Shown here piece after piece: positions 46,860-58,760 of a stretch of DNA of 64,000 nt (its first letter is position 1; each line of letters begins with the position of its first letter). Under the pieces are notes generated by a model. It made no database searches and was not told the origin of the DNA. It saw only the letters and a program-made list of their open reading frames with translations. This stretch comes from Lepidonotus clava (taxonomy: Eukaryota; Annelida; Polychaeta; Phyllodocida; Polynoidae), in assembly GCA_936440205.1 (NCBI GenBank), contig OW387134.1, forward strand, positions 15,788,908 to 15,852,907. Reading direction: 5' to 3'. Both the position numbers and the translations under genes were made by a program.

Positions 46860-47440
46860 AGGAGTAATTGTCCTATTATAAAGGGTATTTGTCCTACCAA
46901 TGGGGGTGACTCCTCCTGACCATTATCATTTTTAATGTGTATCTATATGTATTACATATTCTCCAATTGTTTAAAATTTCATTCATTATAGGTGGAAATA
47001 TCACAATTATTTAAAAAATTTCTATAGGTTTTCCAGGGTATTTGTCGACAAAACTGGTCAAAATTAGCCTTCTGGTGCTTAAAATACTAGAAATGAGGTA
47101 TCCGTGGTAGGGTGAATTGTCCTAAAGGGGTAATTGTCCCATCTATGTTGGTAGATGTCCTGTTCATAGTGGTAGTTGTCCTATTCATAGAGGTAGTTGT
47201 CCTATTCATAGAGGTAGTTTCCCTATATGGCTAGTTGTCCTATAGGAATAGGGATAACTGTTCCAAGGGGTAGTTACTCTGAAGGGGTAATTGTCCAAGG
47301 GGGTAGTTGTTTTGAGGTATAGTTGTCATTAGAGGTAGTTGTCCCAAGGGTAATTATCCTAGGGGGTAATAGTCATAGGGGATAATTATCTTAACGGGGC
47401 AGTAGTCCTTGGGGGTAGTTGTCCATGGGTGGTGTCCTAG
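46860..47440. repeat. Degenerate minisatellite with unit like GGTAGTTGTCCTAT
   Basis: A first trace lies at 46860-46915, then a denser run from about 47100 to 47430 with some 18 units of 15-22 bp. The units share GGTAGTTGTCC or GGTAATTGTCC and differ in the linker. Confidence 0.75.
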
Positions 47441-47499
47441 AATCGACCACTGAGTGCAGAAAGAGGCACATTTACTGTCACACTGCCTCACCCATGTCT

Positions 47500-47671
47500 G
47501 CTATACACCTTTCTCATTAAAGTGGCGCCCCCTGGTGAAATAAATTCGAAACAACGTTTTATGGCTTTTCCAATAGTTAATCTATATGAGGTGAGGTGTC
47601 CCAGTTAGCAAAAACCCCAAAATATAGGCAAGGTGGGGTACTGCGCAGGTTCGTGGAAAAGGTGTATACCC
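47500..47671. mobile_element. Possible short MITE carrying a CTCF-like motif
   Basis: TATACACCTTTCTC near 47500 and its imperfect inverse GGAAAAGGTGTATAC at 47657-47671 bound about 170 bp. The reverse strand at 47523-47537 reads CACCAGGGGGCGCC, a near-consensus CTCF core. Confidence 0.4.
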
Positions 47672-48038
47672 TACTCCCAACCTCAGCCCCCAAAGAAAAA
47701 TAGACTAGGTTTGAAACATAACTTATAATATCACAGATTTCAGTTGCTTTCTAGAAAATACTAGCGACGCATCTGTAATTGCCAAATTAAATACACACAT
47801 CAGACACCAAAGTGGTTGATCTTTGATTATTGTTATTTCTAGAAGCAGCATTCTTCGAACCATTAAAGCATTACTAATTTGGTGTTTATTTCTTGCCTAA
47901 ATACGTTATCCATACTTTGTGGGAATGAATTTCTTTGAAATCGCAATTTGTGTAGAATCGACAAGATATTAATGGACAATATACCTCCCCCTCAATATAT
48001 CTAAAGTATCTATATTAAAAGGTCTACATGTATAGTCT

Positions 48039-48719
48039 TTAACCCTTTCACTGCCACAGGCCGCTATAGTGGCCCAAATGGAAAACCCCCAAAATCTAAA
48101 TATAGTAACAGGGAATCCCTGGGGAATCCCCTGGATCCCTGAAATTCCTCTTATAATTTCAAAATGTCAATTAGATTGCTTCAAAAGTGAAAACTTAACA
48201 AAACTTGAACTATTTTATTAGTACAATGTGCCTCATTCAATGAGATCATTTATATATGTATTATAATTGAACAAATTTAATTATTTGAAGACATTGTGAC
48301 ATATTTGGAGAATAGACCATGAGACAAATGAATAGGCATATAATGGAAAATACCTATGAACCACGACTTTAGGCAATTTGACAGATTTCCATTGATTTCC
48401 ACTTGTTTATTTGCGTTGAATAGGATGTGTGCTTATTTGTGCTTACAATTGACTTCATTTTACAAGGTATATCAGTAAAACAATGAAAAAATATGCAAAA
48501 ATTAGCAAATATCTGTTCAAATTGGCAATGTGGTTACCATGGCAACCAAAATCCAAGGATTTCCCAAATACTTAGGGAAAAAGAAAAACTACCTTGCATG
48601 CTTTCTATAACCATAAGCAATTAGCCTTGAACACTTGCTTAAAAGATAGTAGTACATCTGATATTGAGATACCTTGAATAGATGTAATTCCCCTAATTAT
48701 CTGGCAGTGAAAGGGTTAA
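48039..48719. mobile_element. piggyBac-like non-autonomous element (TTAA target)
   Basis: 681 bp including the flanking TTAA at each end. The 14-bp terminal repeats CCCTTTCACTGCCA and TGGCAGTGAAAGGG are perfect inverses. TTAA duplication next to CCC...GGG ends is the piggyBac signature. It holds no transposase. It abuts the Penelope-like remnant directly, and an X-box-like palindrome lies inside at 48533-48546. Confidence 0.85.
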
Positions 48720-50052
48720 TATACTCGCCGCTCCACCCAACGTCGCCCCAATCAGGGCCGTCGCGGCCCCTATGGAGAACCGGGAAACCGCCCACAGACG
48801 ACCTCGAACAGCCGTCAACCTCAGGGCAGAGGCAACAACCGCCGCCAGAATCGCCGGGACCAAGAGCCAAACTCTGGTGCCCAGCCCCTACTCTCGAACC
48901 GAGAGAGGAATCTTCTCCAACGTCTATTGAACAGGGAAGAGGGCCGGAATTAGACCATCTTAATATCCGCCCAAAAAGCTTTGACTGTTGGTGGTGTAAC
49001 TCGGACTTTATATCCGTCCTTTCTGATGTACATCTTAATTATGTACCACTTTTGTATAACACCGAAAATTCTAATAACAGCAATACCAGCATTAAAGATA
49101 ACAACAATTTTCAAGGTGTTGTTAATTTGTCTGATCATATTCTTTCTGATGCCGAACGTAGCCTTCTGTCAAAGGGACTCACTTTTGTGGACACCCCTCC
49201 GCCGCCCGATAAGGGAGTCCTAGCAGAAGATCTCTCAAAATTCCACTTGAGCCTACGCCGAAATCTAGCCTTTCCTAAATTTAACCTTAACGTCCCTCAC
49301 TCTGGTACTATCCTTCCGATAGATAAGTCAAAAGTACCGTTCGAGAACCCTAAGTTTAAGAACAAATCCAAATGGAACCCGCCGGGCCCTCCAATTTTAG
49401 AACATATGGCTCTCCTTAATGAAAGCAGTATTCAAAATTTCAAACGTCCGAGCATACCCCTAAGATGCAATATGACTAAGGCTGAAATGCAAGCTAAATT
49501 GTCCTTAAGTAAAGATCGCTCTATAGTGATTAAGAAAGCCGATAAAGGTTCAGTAGTGGTCATTCAAAATAGAACAGACTACATTCAAGAAGGTCTCAAA
49601 CAGTTATCTGACAAAGCTTTCTACATGCAAGTCGACACGAATTTAACTGATCGACATAACCTTTTAGTAGCTAAGGCGGTTAAACAAATGGAGCTACGAA
49701 AAGAAATCTCGGAAAAAACATCTAAATATTTAGTCTTAGATCAACCGAGAACCTCGAAACTTTATCTTAAGGAAACCATTGCGGTATTCAATATGTGGGA
49801 CAAACGAAAAACCGAATCTTGACGCGGTTTCAAGGCCACTTTCATGACATTAATCACAACCATGACACCACTGTAGCTAGGCATTTTAATCAATGCCCAG
49901 CTGACCAACCAAAGCTGACCAAAGGTTTTAACATCTCAGTCCTCTCCTTCATTTCCTCACCACCTCTGCCAAAGCACAGTCAGAGAGAGATAGAGAAGAA
50001 AGACGATGGATGCAACGCTTATCATCCGTTGTCCCACTGGGTCTTAATTTAA
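48720..50052 (+). pseudogene. Penelope-like retroelement, internally deleted
   Basis: An open frame to 49824 gives the N-terminal part of a Penelope-type RT protein: LSDAERSLLSKGLTF, then VIKKADKGSVVVIQNRTDYI and LSDKAFY. The RT catalytic core is absent. In the next frame, from 49795, comes the end of the GIY-YIG endonuclease region (GQTKNRILTRFQGHF, TTVARHFNQC, QREIEKK). The two ends therefore lie side by side with the middle of the protein lost, and the copy cannot be autonomous. An ORF start at 48674 lies inside the neighbouring piggyBac-like element and is not a natural start. Confidence 0.8.
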
Positions 50053-50384
50053 TGGATTAATTCCAGGAAAATACCATATGGTCTAACTCCGTTCAAAATA
50101 ATGTATAGTCTTGGTCTACATGTTTAACCTTGGCCTATTTGATATTGAACGATCCTAGTATTTTCCATTTTTATGAAGCCTTTTGAGTATACTGTGCAGC
50201 GAAATCACACATGTAAAAATCTAAATAAACTGTATTATTTATTTAGCTGCAATAGTCTGTTCACCTAGATCTGTTTTAGAGCTCCTAGTGTGAAGTAATG
50301 GCCCACTATCCCAAGTTCATAGGTAGCAGCACTATCTTTGATACATTCCCTTTTGTTAAGATTTGATAATCAGTGGTAAACTAT

Positions 50385-51155
50385 GATATGGCCGAAATAC
50401 TGTTGATTTCAAAATGCCATAATTTTGGTTGGTTTCCATGGAAACCAGATTTTTCTTATGTTCTTTGTCCATTCCAATATCAGGCCTCCTAATTTATATA
50501 AGTAAATATGTACCTGCTTCAGATAAGATAGGTTGCACTTTGTAATACCTTTCAATTGAGTTGCCATAGGCTAGTAACAAATACAAAAGGAAAACAGCAT
50601 TCTTGGTCAATTTTTATGATACTTTTGGTTACCATGGCAATCAGGTAACCAAGGCAACTAATTCCAACCTCCTGGACAATAGAACTCTGAATGCCTTGAT
50701 TTGAGATCAAAATTATGTCTCTATCTTGCTTATCAAGGAAAATATGGCCAAAATATTGTCTATCTCAAAAAAGCTGAATTTTCATTTAGTTTCCATGGAA
50801 ACCAGTAATTCACTATGTTTCATACAGATATTCTCACAACAACACCTTGTTTCATAAAGTAGATATGTATACATTTCAGATGAAGATTGTTGTTCTTTGA
50901 AAGACATGTGGTTGCTATGGTAACTGAAAAAGAAGGTAACCTGGAATTATGGTTAATTCTGAGGATATTTTCAGATACCATGGTAACAAAGTAATATCTA
51001 TAGACAACCCATTTCATTCCATAATCTGATAGAGCTGATAGAATATGTCAATTTAACACCTCTCTTGTGTTTCTACCTTGCATATCAGGAAAGATATGAC
51101 CTAAAGAAGGTTAATTTCAGAATAGCCTAATTTTGTTGACTGTTGCCATGGAAAT
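50385..51155. repeat. Degenerate 350-bp tandem repeat with X-box palindromes
   Basis: Three units begin near GATATGGCC at 50385, 50743 and 51093 (spacing about 358 and 350). Each has a GTTTCCATGGAAAC or GTTGCCATGGAAAT palindrome about 50 bases in. Further palindromes stand between units at 50628, 50644, 50911 and 50975. Confidence 0.7.
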
Positions 51156-52492
51156 AGCTGTACCTTCCACATCTACAGACAAATTCTTAAGAACAAATAT
51201 TTTGAAAGAGCAACTCCTGTACTCCAATAAAAGTATAACAAAATGTAGTAGGAAAAAGTGGTAACTTTTTCGACTCTTTAGCTGCCACTGTTTTATAGCT
51301 AAAGACTTCCCGGCTCAATTGCATAAGGTTTGGACTAATATATCAAAAATACACAGAGAAATTTTTTCTCGAAATAATGAAAGCTTGGGGAAAACACGAA
51401 GAATTTGAAAATGAAATTCAAGGGGGCCTTCCACATGGCAACAAAAACACAGTGACAGAACAGCAACAGCCTAGAAACAACCTTTCTGAATTGTCACTGA
51501 CCAGTTGGCAATAAAAATTAAGTTGCCTAGTTGTTGCTGAGAGCAACAAAAGCAATCAAACATGGTAAATCTAATTGAAAATCTTCAACACAGCAATAAT
51601 TTTTCTAAATATTTAGTGGGCAATTGTGACATTCATCTGTGTTTCCCAGTGTTGCCCGTGAAACTTTCTAAATTTGTCGCCACTTTGAATCTCCACGTTC
51701 GGATGCTGTTTAACTTTCTCCTTTTATAAGGTGAATATGAATGGAGGGGTTTGGTCTTAGCTAAACTCATTTGCCTGTTAAAATATAACTGATAAATAGC
51801 TCTCTGAACAAAGCAAAAACCAACGTAGCCCTTCCCCAGCTTTCAAATCAAGATAACTGTATTTTCAATCTCATTGACTACAGGAGAAAACTATACAATC
51901 CATTGAATTATATTATAACCTCTATGTCAGGGCTATCTTAATCACATGGAACTATAGAAAATGCAAAGAGTAATGAATTAAATTTAAAAAGAAAACAGAA
52001 AGAAATGTAACTGATGTAACATTGTCGAGCAAGGACAGATCATGTGAGGTAAGAAGGGGGTATTAGGAGAACAATTTTATGTGAACCCAGTTGAATGTTA
52101 TTTTACTTGATGGAATGGTTTTGTGACAAATTGACAATGGCATTGATGAACAACAATCCTTTTTTGCCTTGAGTTGCCCTTGTTTCTTTAGGACCAAACT
52201 ACCTAATGGGACAAATATGAAGGTGTCACAAACATGTACAGAGGTGTCACCTAAAAACCCTTGCAGACTATCCCATTATTGCAGTTATAATGACATCCTG
52301 AACTATATATTCACAAAATTAATATATACTTATAAAATGATACACTTCATGTTGCATTTGTAAGAGAAGATGCTATATTGAACTATAATTATATTATTGT
52401 GAGTTTCTCGCTCATATCATAACCATAGCATTTCGATTTAAGGTGATACAAGAAAAGTACTTAAAACTCTGCTCGAATTATTTATGTTTGGT
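51156..52492. other. Gene-free spacer
   Basis: AT-rich. A 64-codon ORF at 52169-52363 has no family resemblance. Nothing else is supported. Confidence 0.5.
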
Positions 52493-52498
52493 GTTTAT
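52493..52498 (-). promoter_or_regulatory. Candidate poly(A) signal of the chlorophyllase-like gene
   Basis: AATAAA on the minus strand, about 90 bases past the stop codon. Confidence 0.45.
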
Positions 52499-52588
52499 TG
52501 TACATTCACAGATCAATATTATATACAGGGGAATCAGATTTCAAATGAGAATTTGTTATTTGTTCTATATACAATGAAAAGGTCCATA

Positions 52589-55282
52589 TTAACATGCGAT
52601 ATCAGTCTTCATTTTTGTCAGCTCAAAGGGCATGAGGGAGCGATCGGTGACATATTTGTACTGAGCCGGGTTCTTCTGCACATGGACCATCAGAAAGGCA
52701 GAGACGTATCCCTGTGTGAATTGCCTGTAAGATGGGAGGAGGGCGGCGTCGCCAGTGCGGCATCGCTGGGTAGAGTCACATACTGTAATACAATGTTATT
52801 TAGATATCATTATCCCTGATATATCTATTATAGATGTGCCTATATTCAATTGTAATAATTAATTACAATAAGTGCCCTATATATCACGGAGTGGTTTAGA
52901 AAAGTTGATCTGTCAACATGAAAAGAGATTACATTCTTTGGTGTTTTTCAGTCAATTACCCTCAAATAACAGGCTCGTTTTCCAAGTTCAATAATTCAAA
53001 CATGTAGATAGTAATGAATTAGCTGATGCATTAATATCAATATTTTTATGGTACTCACTTGCCCATGCAGCATCTTCCATAATACCACAGTGACCTATTC
53101 CCTGTGAATAGAAACAAGCATAAACTGATACATTTTGCTAATCTTTTTGAAAATGTCTTGTCAGCAAACATTTCTGTCAAAATTACATGTACAAGCACTT
53201 AGTTGCTTTTGTAGTATTGATGACAAAATAATGAATCGCATTGTTTTGAAAATTAATAACGATTAGAAGTACAATTTGCTTTGTTAAGGTCTTCAAAGGT
53301 TGCTAGACAAAATCAGGGTAATGACAATTTGATCTGCAGTTTCCTACCTTAACTTCTACCATGACGCGTGGACACTTCCAATTGTTGTAAAAGTTCTCAT
53401 AATCAAATCCTGGTATGGAGCAGCTGTACTCAGAAAGTTGTGTTCCCAGGAAGAGACCTGGGATTGAAAACTCTACTTCCTTCTCTAGTTCTGCACTGAA
53501 CGCCTCAAGACCAACAAATGCCTATAACAGTATTACACTTAATAAGCTCATGCATGATCATGTTTTAGGCCTATAGCCTAAGTACCTCCAGTATGGTGTA
53601 TTTCCTTAGTTATTTACGCATTATCGAATCAATACACAGGTGTGTTGACCACAAAGACATATCATATAATCAAAAATAATATACCTAAAGACTTACAAGC
53701 CATTTCTATCAAGTCTAAGAGGGGAGATGAGGGTGTGACAAAAAGAAAAGGATAAACATAAGGGTATAAAACAAGAAAGACGAAATGTGAACCTCAACAT
53801 GTTAAAAAATGTATTCTGTGTATTTAAGCCACCTACCAAGGCTGTTGTCCTATTGGCACTGAGAGTCTTCAGAAGGGAATTGGCGCCTGCAGAATGAGCC
53901 CCAACCGCTAAATACTCAAAGTCGGGTTTTGCACTACCCGTGTATTTGTAGACATTTTCCTTGGCCTGAAGAAGATGAGAAATAATTTTAATTAGATGCA
54001 AAAACATACGTATTGCAGTAATGTAATAAAACATTCTCTTTTTTTAGCATTTTTGAAAATAAAATACAGTACATGGAATATGCATATTAGCCATGAATTA
54101 TAATTAACCATCATATATAAAACTTATTTATCTTGGACCATGTTGGATGTTTGTAAACCTACCCAAATAAGTGCATTGTAAACAACATCTACATCATCAG
54201 GTTCCTCAGAACTGAGTGGCCACGGTCCTACAACGATGAACCCGTGAGCTGCCACTTTAGTAAGGAAAGTGTGATAGACAGAGGAAGGGACTATTCCTTC
54301 CCAACCACCAATGAAGTAGAACACACCAAATGTATCTCTTCTATCGGGATATAAAACTGAAATAACAAAATAATGTATTGTTAATATTCACAAATGTAAA
54401 TGTCATGCTCTGAAAAATTAACATTTTGTAAGACCTTTTGGTTAATTCACTCATGGATTAACGTGCAAGCCTTGCAAACCTTGATAGCCTATGTGGTCAT
54501 TCCTGAAGAGGCCAGGTGATCCAACTGTGTCCCACTAAATTAGGTCATTGCTAATTTACTTTGAGAACTGCTGCCAATATGAATGGCACCTAAGAATAAA
54601 ATCAGGTCAGTCTATAATTTTTCCTATGAGATAACCCTTACTTCCATTCACACTTTTAAATAATTAAAGGATTATTGCAAAGCCCATTTTATTGGTCAGA
54701 TCATACTTGTTAATCCACACACCCCTTGACTAAATTGACAAATGGTCAATAATGAAATAGGTACAAGCAATTGACTCACTTAGTGTGTCTGACTCTAGAC
54801 CCTCTGTGTTTGCTGCTTCAAGATAGGTCTCCTTGACCGACCCCAGGAGTGCTCCATCTTCGTATGGATTCCCCTTTGCTTGGTAGATAGCTTCACCTAA
54901 TTAAAACCAGGGAACCAAGCATATACATTAACAGGACTTAAATACAAGTGTTCAATAGGGACAATAGATTTGTTAGTTTGTTTAGAAAGGATTAATGCAA
55001 TTGTCCCATCAACAATGTCTTTGTAATTGTATTAGGCTAACATGATTTATTCAAGGTCAGTTGCACATTTCCCTACACTGCATTATAGTATCAATGCATA
55101 GAAGCAAGAGACTTCGGTGTTGCTTAACTGCTATTGAAATCCACAAGCCTGACATTTTTCTACAAACTAGTCCTAGACATGATAATGCAAGTAGCCACCA
55201 TGTTAGAGGCAATGGCATTATAATCATACTTACCCCTACATAGGATCCATAAACAAATAAGCAATGCCAAGGGATGATGCAT
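52589..55282 (-). CDS. Secreted chlorophyllase-like alpha/beta hydrolase, seven exons
   Basis: Coding exons on the minus strand: 55282-55234, 54896-54780, 54356-54163, 53965-53837, 53521-53348, 53101-53059 and 52782-52589. All are GT-AG and in phase, giving 299 aa. Residues 1-17 (MHHPLALLICLWILCRG) look like a signal peptide. FYFIGGWEG (68-76) followed by AAHGFIVVGP (91-100) matches the oxyanion region of plant chlorophyllases, whose motif reads HG then SHGFIVIAP. The nucleophile is likely S145 in GAHSAG. The catalytic His is probably H225 in GIGHCGIMED, like the plant YGHMDMLDD. Where plants have LDPVDG this protein has GLEAF, so the acid may be E169 or lie elsewhere. Such proteins occur in suspension-feeding and grazing marine invertebrates and might cleave the phytol ester of dietary chlorophyll; that substrate is inference. 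Confidence 0.88.
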
Positions 55283-55340
55283 GATGCTGGGTTAGTGATC
55301 TCTCTTCAGTGTTGTCTGTATGTCTTATGGTATGCCTCTA

Positions 55341-55348
55341 CTTATATA
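55341..55348 (-). promoter_or_regulatory. TATA box of the chlorophyllase-like gene
   Basis: TATATAAG on the minus strand, about 60 bases before the ATG at 55282. This would put the transcription start near 55315 with a short leader. Confidence 0.5.
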
Positions 55349-55625
55349 TCTACAGACACCTACACACAAACACTCTTTTATCTGCTTACCCATTAGATAT
55401 GACTCATCAGATAAAAGAACTCTGACCTGAGTTGTATAAGACAAGATTGAAAACCCAGGGTCATTGACACTTGTATCAATAGACCAAAACAAAGATCAGA
55501 AAGGAGCTCCTTTATTTTCATGGAAGGGGGTCACAACCCGGATCTTTATATGTCTACTTCTAAGATTACATAGGTAGGTATTAACCATTGGATCAGAGAC
55601 TTAATGGATGCACCTTCATTAAACC

Positions 55626-55980
55626 TTAAAGAGAGCCAAAACCCATAAATTCAACCAAATTTTCCAAACTCAAATAATAATGCCCATTCCCTGAGCCTAT
55701 TTCTGGCCCATGTAAAAATCTAAACCATGAAATAAGGTAGAAAATAATCAAAAACATGTTTTTCTTGCTCATCTCAATTATTGTGGATCCACAATAATGG
55801 GGTTTGTCTACAAACAAATAAAGATATTACCATCTCTTGTGGAATTCTACTTTCAGCTACTTGAGCTATTTTTCACAGCTAATACTTTACCACTGACCCT
55901 ATCTAGACTCATCTGACATATTTCTATAGTTATCTTAGTTTTGCAAATTTTGTCAAATATATTGGTTTTGGCTCCCTTTA
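55626..55980. mobile_element. MITE with AAAGGGAGCC ends, copy 2 (inverted)
   Basis: 355 bp, bounded by TTAAAGAGAGCCAAAACC and GGTTTTGGCTCCCTTTA. It aligns with the reverse complement of 27891-28246. Confidence 0.85.
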
Positions 55981-56349
55981 CATGGGGATCCCACTTTTGC
56001 ATAAATCTGATTAATATTATGGAAATTAAATATTAAAATATGCCATTCAGGTGGCATTTGTAACTTTACAAAGCATTAAGCTCGTAATTTTTTTTGTTTT
56101 TGGGTGCTGTGAATATTTTCCTTTAAAATATTGTTTACAAGCAAATATAATAATCAAATATGAAAATTAATGGATAGAAATTGTATCCAATATGAATTGA
56201 TCCTCAATAATTAACCCTACTAACAATTCACCCTAATATTGAGAGAAAAATAAACTTGAATTTCAAATAATATCAAATATGACATCAAAAATAACAGAAA
56301 AGTGACATAATATTTCACAGGCGATCAATTGTGCCAGCATTCTTTTTTA

Positions 56350-56766
56350 AAAAACCTGACATTTATGTCAACGATCCTCCCAGTTATTGAATATGCACAT
56401 TTTATTTATGATGTAGGAATTAAAAAAAGGAATTAACGACTTCAAAAGCTTCAAAATCAAGGGTTATCAATAATCTATAATCAACTTAATCTGCTGTTCT
56501 CCTTAATCGCAATCGTAAATTGCATAGATTAGGATATAGGTGTCATATGCATCTATTACAATTTGCCTTTATTTTGAAATTTGATCCAGACGTGATGTTA
56601 GCTAAGGGAACTAGAAACAAGAAGAAGAGCAGGAATTTTATTGAAAATTCAAAGATATTCGCATTTTAAAGTAATAAAAAATTCAGTTTATCATGCAATT
56701 ATAAAATGGAACACTACTTCCCTTATCACTGAGAAAGGTAGATTTAAGAAAATGTATAAGGCATAG
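56350..56766 (+). pseudogene. Decayed LINE fragment (C-terminal reverse transcriptase region)
   Basis: Conceptual pieces in two frames recall the end of CR1/Jockey-type LINE proteins: PSYIEYAHFIYDVG, LQKLQNQGLSIIYN, RLGYRCHMHLLQFAF and HAIIKWNTTSL. Several stops and frame changes show it is dead. The 5' part is missing. The clade is uncertain. Confidence 0.55.
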
Positions 56767-58479
56767 TATTAGGAATCAATATGCCAAAATAGGCCTACAT
56801 TAGTTGAATGTAGTCTCATTTCACCTCCTCCCATCTCATCCTGTCATGCCATGTTTATAGCTAGAATAGGTCAGATGTGCTTGTTGCTGAACTCATTTAC
56901 CAAAATAAAAAGAACTAAAGAGAGAAAAAAAATTCAAAAGAAAAAGTAAACATAGAGATCATGTTTATTTCATTTTCATGTAAGCATTTTATTTCGTAAT
57001 AATAAATGTGTTGAACAACTGTGTTGATTATCTCATCTTTACTATGCGGTAAAGGGAATAAAGAGAGAGTCAAATGGTAAAATTGTCATTGCGTCTGTCT
57101 TATGTTCTTTGTGGTAAGTTTTTATGTGGATCTTTATATTATGCTAGCCACTGTCATGCATACCCATGCATAGGGTAGAGGTTTCATTCATCTAGGGTGT
57201 TCATGTCTAAATCGAGGCACGCACTTGCAGAGGTACAAATGTTTATTGATAAGAATATGTCAAGGCTGGAGAATACAATGTTGTTCATTCACATAGTAAG
57301 TGCACAGACAACATCAACCGATGATTATTCTTCAGTATATCGCACACAAGGTCTAACTCACCCAAGCATAAACCCTTTCTCCATCAGGACTGCATATAAT
57401 ATCCATTTCTTAGTTTCTCCTAACAGTCATGGTTCAGAGATTCAGATCTAAAAATTAGTCCATGACAACTCAGCACAAGTAAATTTTAACTAAGTACTCC
57501 AAGTACAGTCACCAAGGAATGCCACCTGCACCAGCATACAATCAAACCAGCTCCTGTTACCTATAGTATACCTTTAGCTTTAGTATTACTCTCTGACCAT
57601 CTGGCCTTAACTGTTACTTATACCATTCCCTTTATCAATTTTATACCTTAACCCACAGCTAAGCATACTACAGGCATGTGGTACTGCCATGTGCAGGCTC
57701 ACTGAGCAGGAATTGTGATAACAGTCTCCTCTCCCTTAGCAGCCACTCAATTCTTCAAAGATTATTCTATCGTTACTGTTATTATTTTATTGATTGTTAT
57801 CATGCTCATAACATAGCTTGGTGAGCACTGTTTTCTTTCTATGTTCTGCCTCTGACTATCCTTTTCGTTTTTACCAGTGATAAATGAAATTAAAGTAAAT
57901 AATACTAACCACCTAGCTTATAAGTGGACTGACTGCAAATGAAAAGGGTATTGCACACCCTCTGCTGAAAAGCAGCATAACTACCATTTTGTGCCTGAAG
58001 TAAGTGACCTCAGTGCAGTGTCACAGTATATATACAAGTGTAATCATTTCGCAGTACATACATATAACTAGACCTGATTTACTGGTCTGAGGGATAACAT
58101 ATCTTCATTCTCTGAAATGTGTGATGTAAAAATCCTAAATTTCTATTTTTATGAATGATCAAATAGTACATATATATTTACAGTGACATGAAGCTAAAGA
58201 TATCTCAAGGAATTATGAAGATTAGTGTTCCCAACTTTGAGTATCAATTTCGGCACATGTACCCCTTTTTAAAAAGGACATAATTATAGAAATACTCATA
58301 AATCTATTTTTTATGACTGAAATACTGATGTGGCCTTAGCTGATTAGAATCAACCATCTACTTCTTGAACTCTCGAACTAATGCCCTTATCAGATTGGGG
58401 CTGCTATACAGAAACCGGTGCAGACTTGTACTGCAGATTGTGCTGATGTAATAGGATGTACTGATATCTCAGGATGTAC
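56767..58479. other. Gene-free spacer
   Basis: AT-rich. An 84-codon ORF at 57197-57451 shows no family resemblance. Nothing else is supported. Confidence 0.5.
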
Positions 58480-58691
58480 CAGGCCCGTAGCCAGCTTTTT
58501 TGAGAGAGGGGGAAAAGTGTTTTTTTTCAGAGGAGGGGGGGTTTCTTTTTTTGAATTTTGACCTAATATATATATATATATATATATTTCTATTTGTAGC
58601 TACCATATAGGCCTAAGTCATATTTTAAAGGAGGGTTCGCCCAAGGGGGGGTTCGTATGAACCCCCCAAAACCCCCCTGGCTAAGGGCCTG
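58480..58691. mobile_element. MITE with GGCCCGTAGCCAG ends
   Basis: CAGGCCCGTAGCCAG near 58481 and CTGGCTAAGGGCCTG near 58676 are imperfect inverted repeats. The inside holds G-rich and C-rich inverted tracts and a (TA)n run at 58566-58588. Confidence 0.65.
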
Positions 58692-58760
58692 TGTACTGTT
58701 GATTTATGGATTTTGGCCAATAGACATGGCAACCAAACATTAAACTTACTTAAAGAGGAT

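Noticed and set aside
47100-47440. CRISPR-like array
   Set aside because: Units are degenerate with no constant spacer length, and the DNA is animal nuclear.
48674-48719. Natural start of the Penelope-like protein
   Set aside because: The first codons lie within the terminal part of the piggyBac-like element, so the ATG is accidental.
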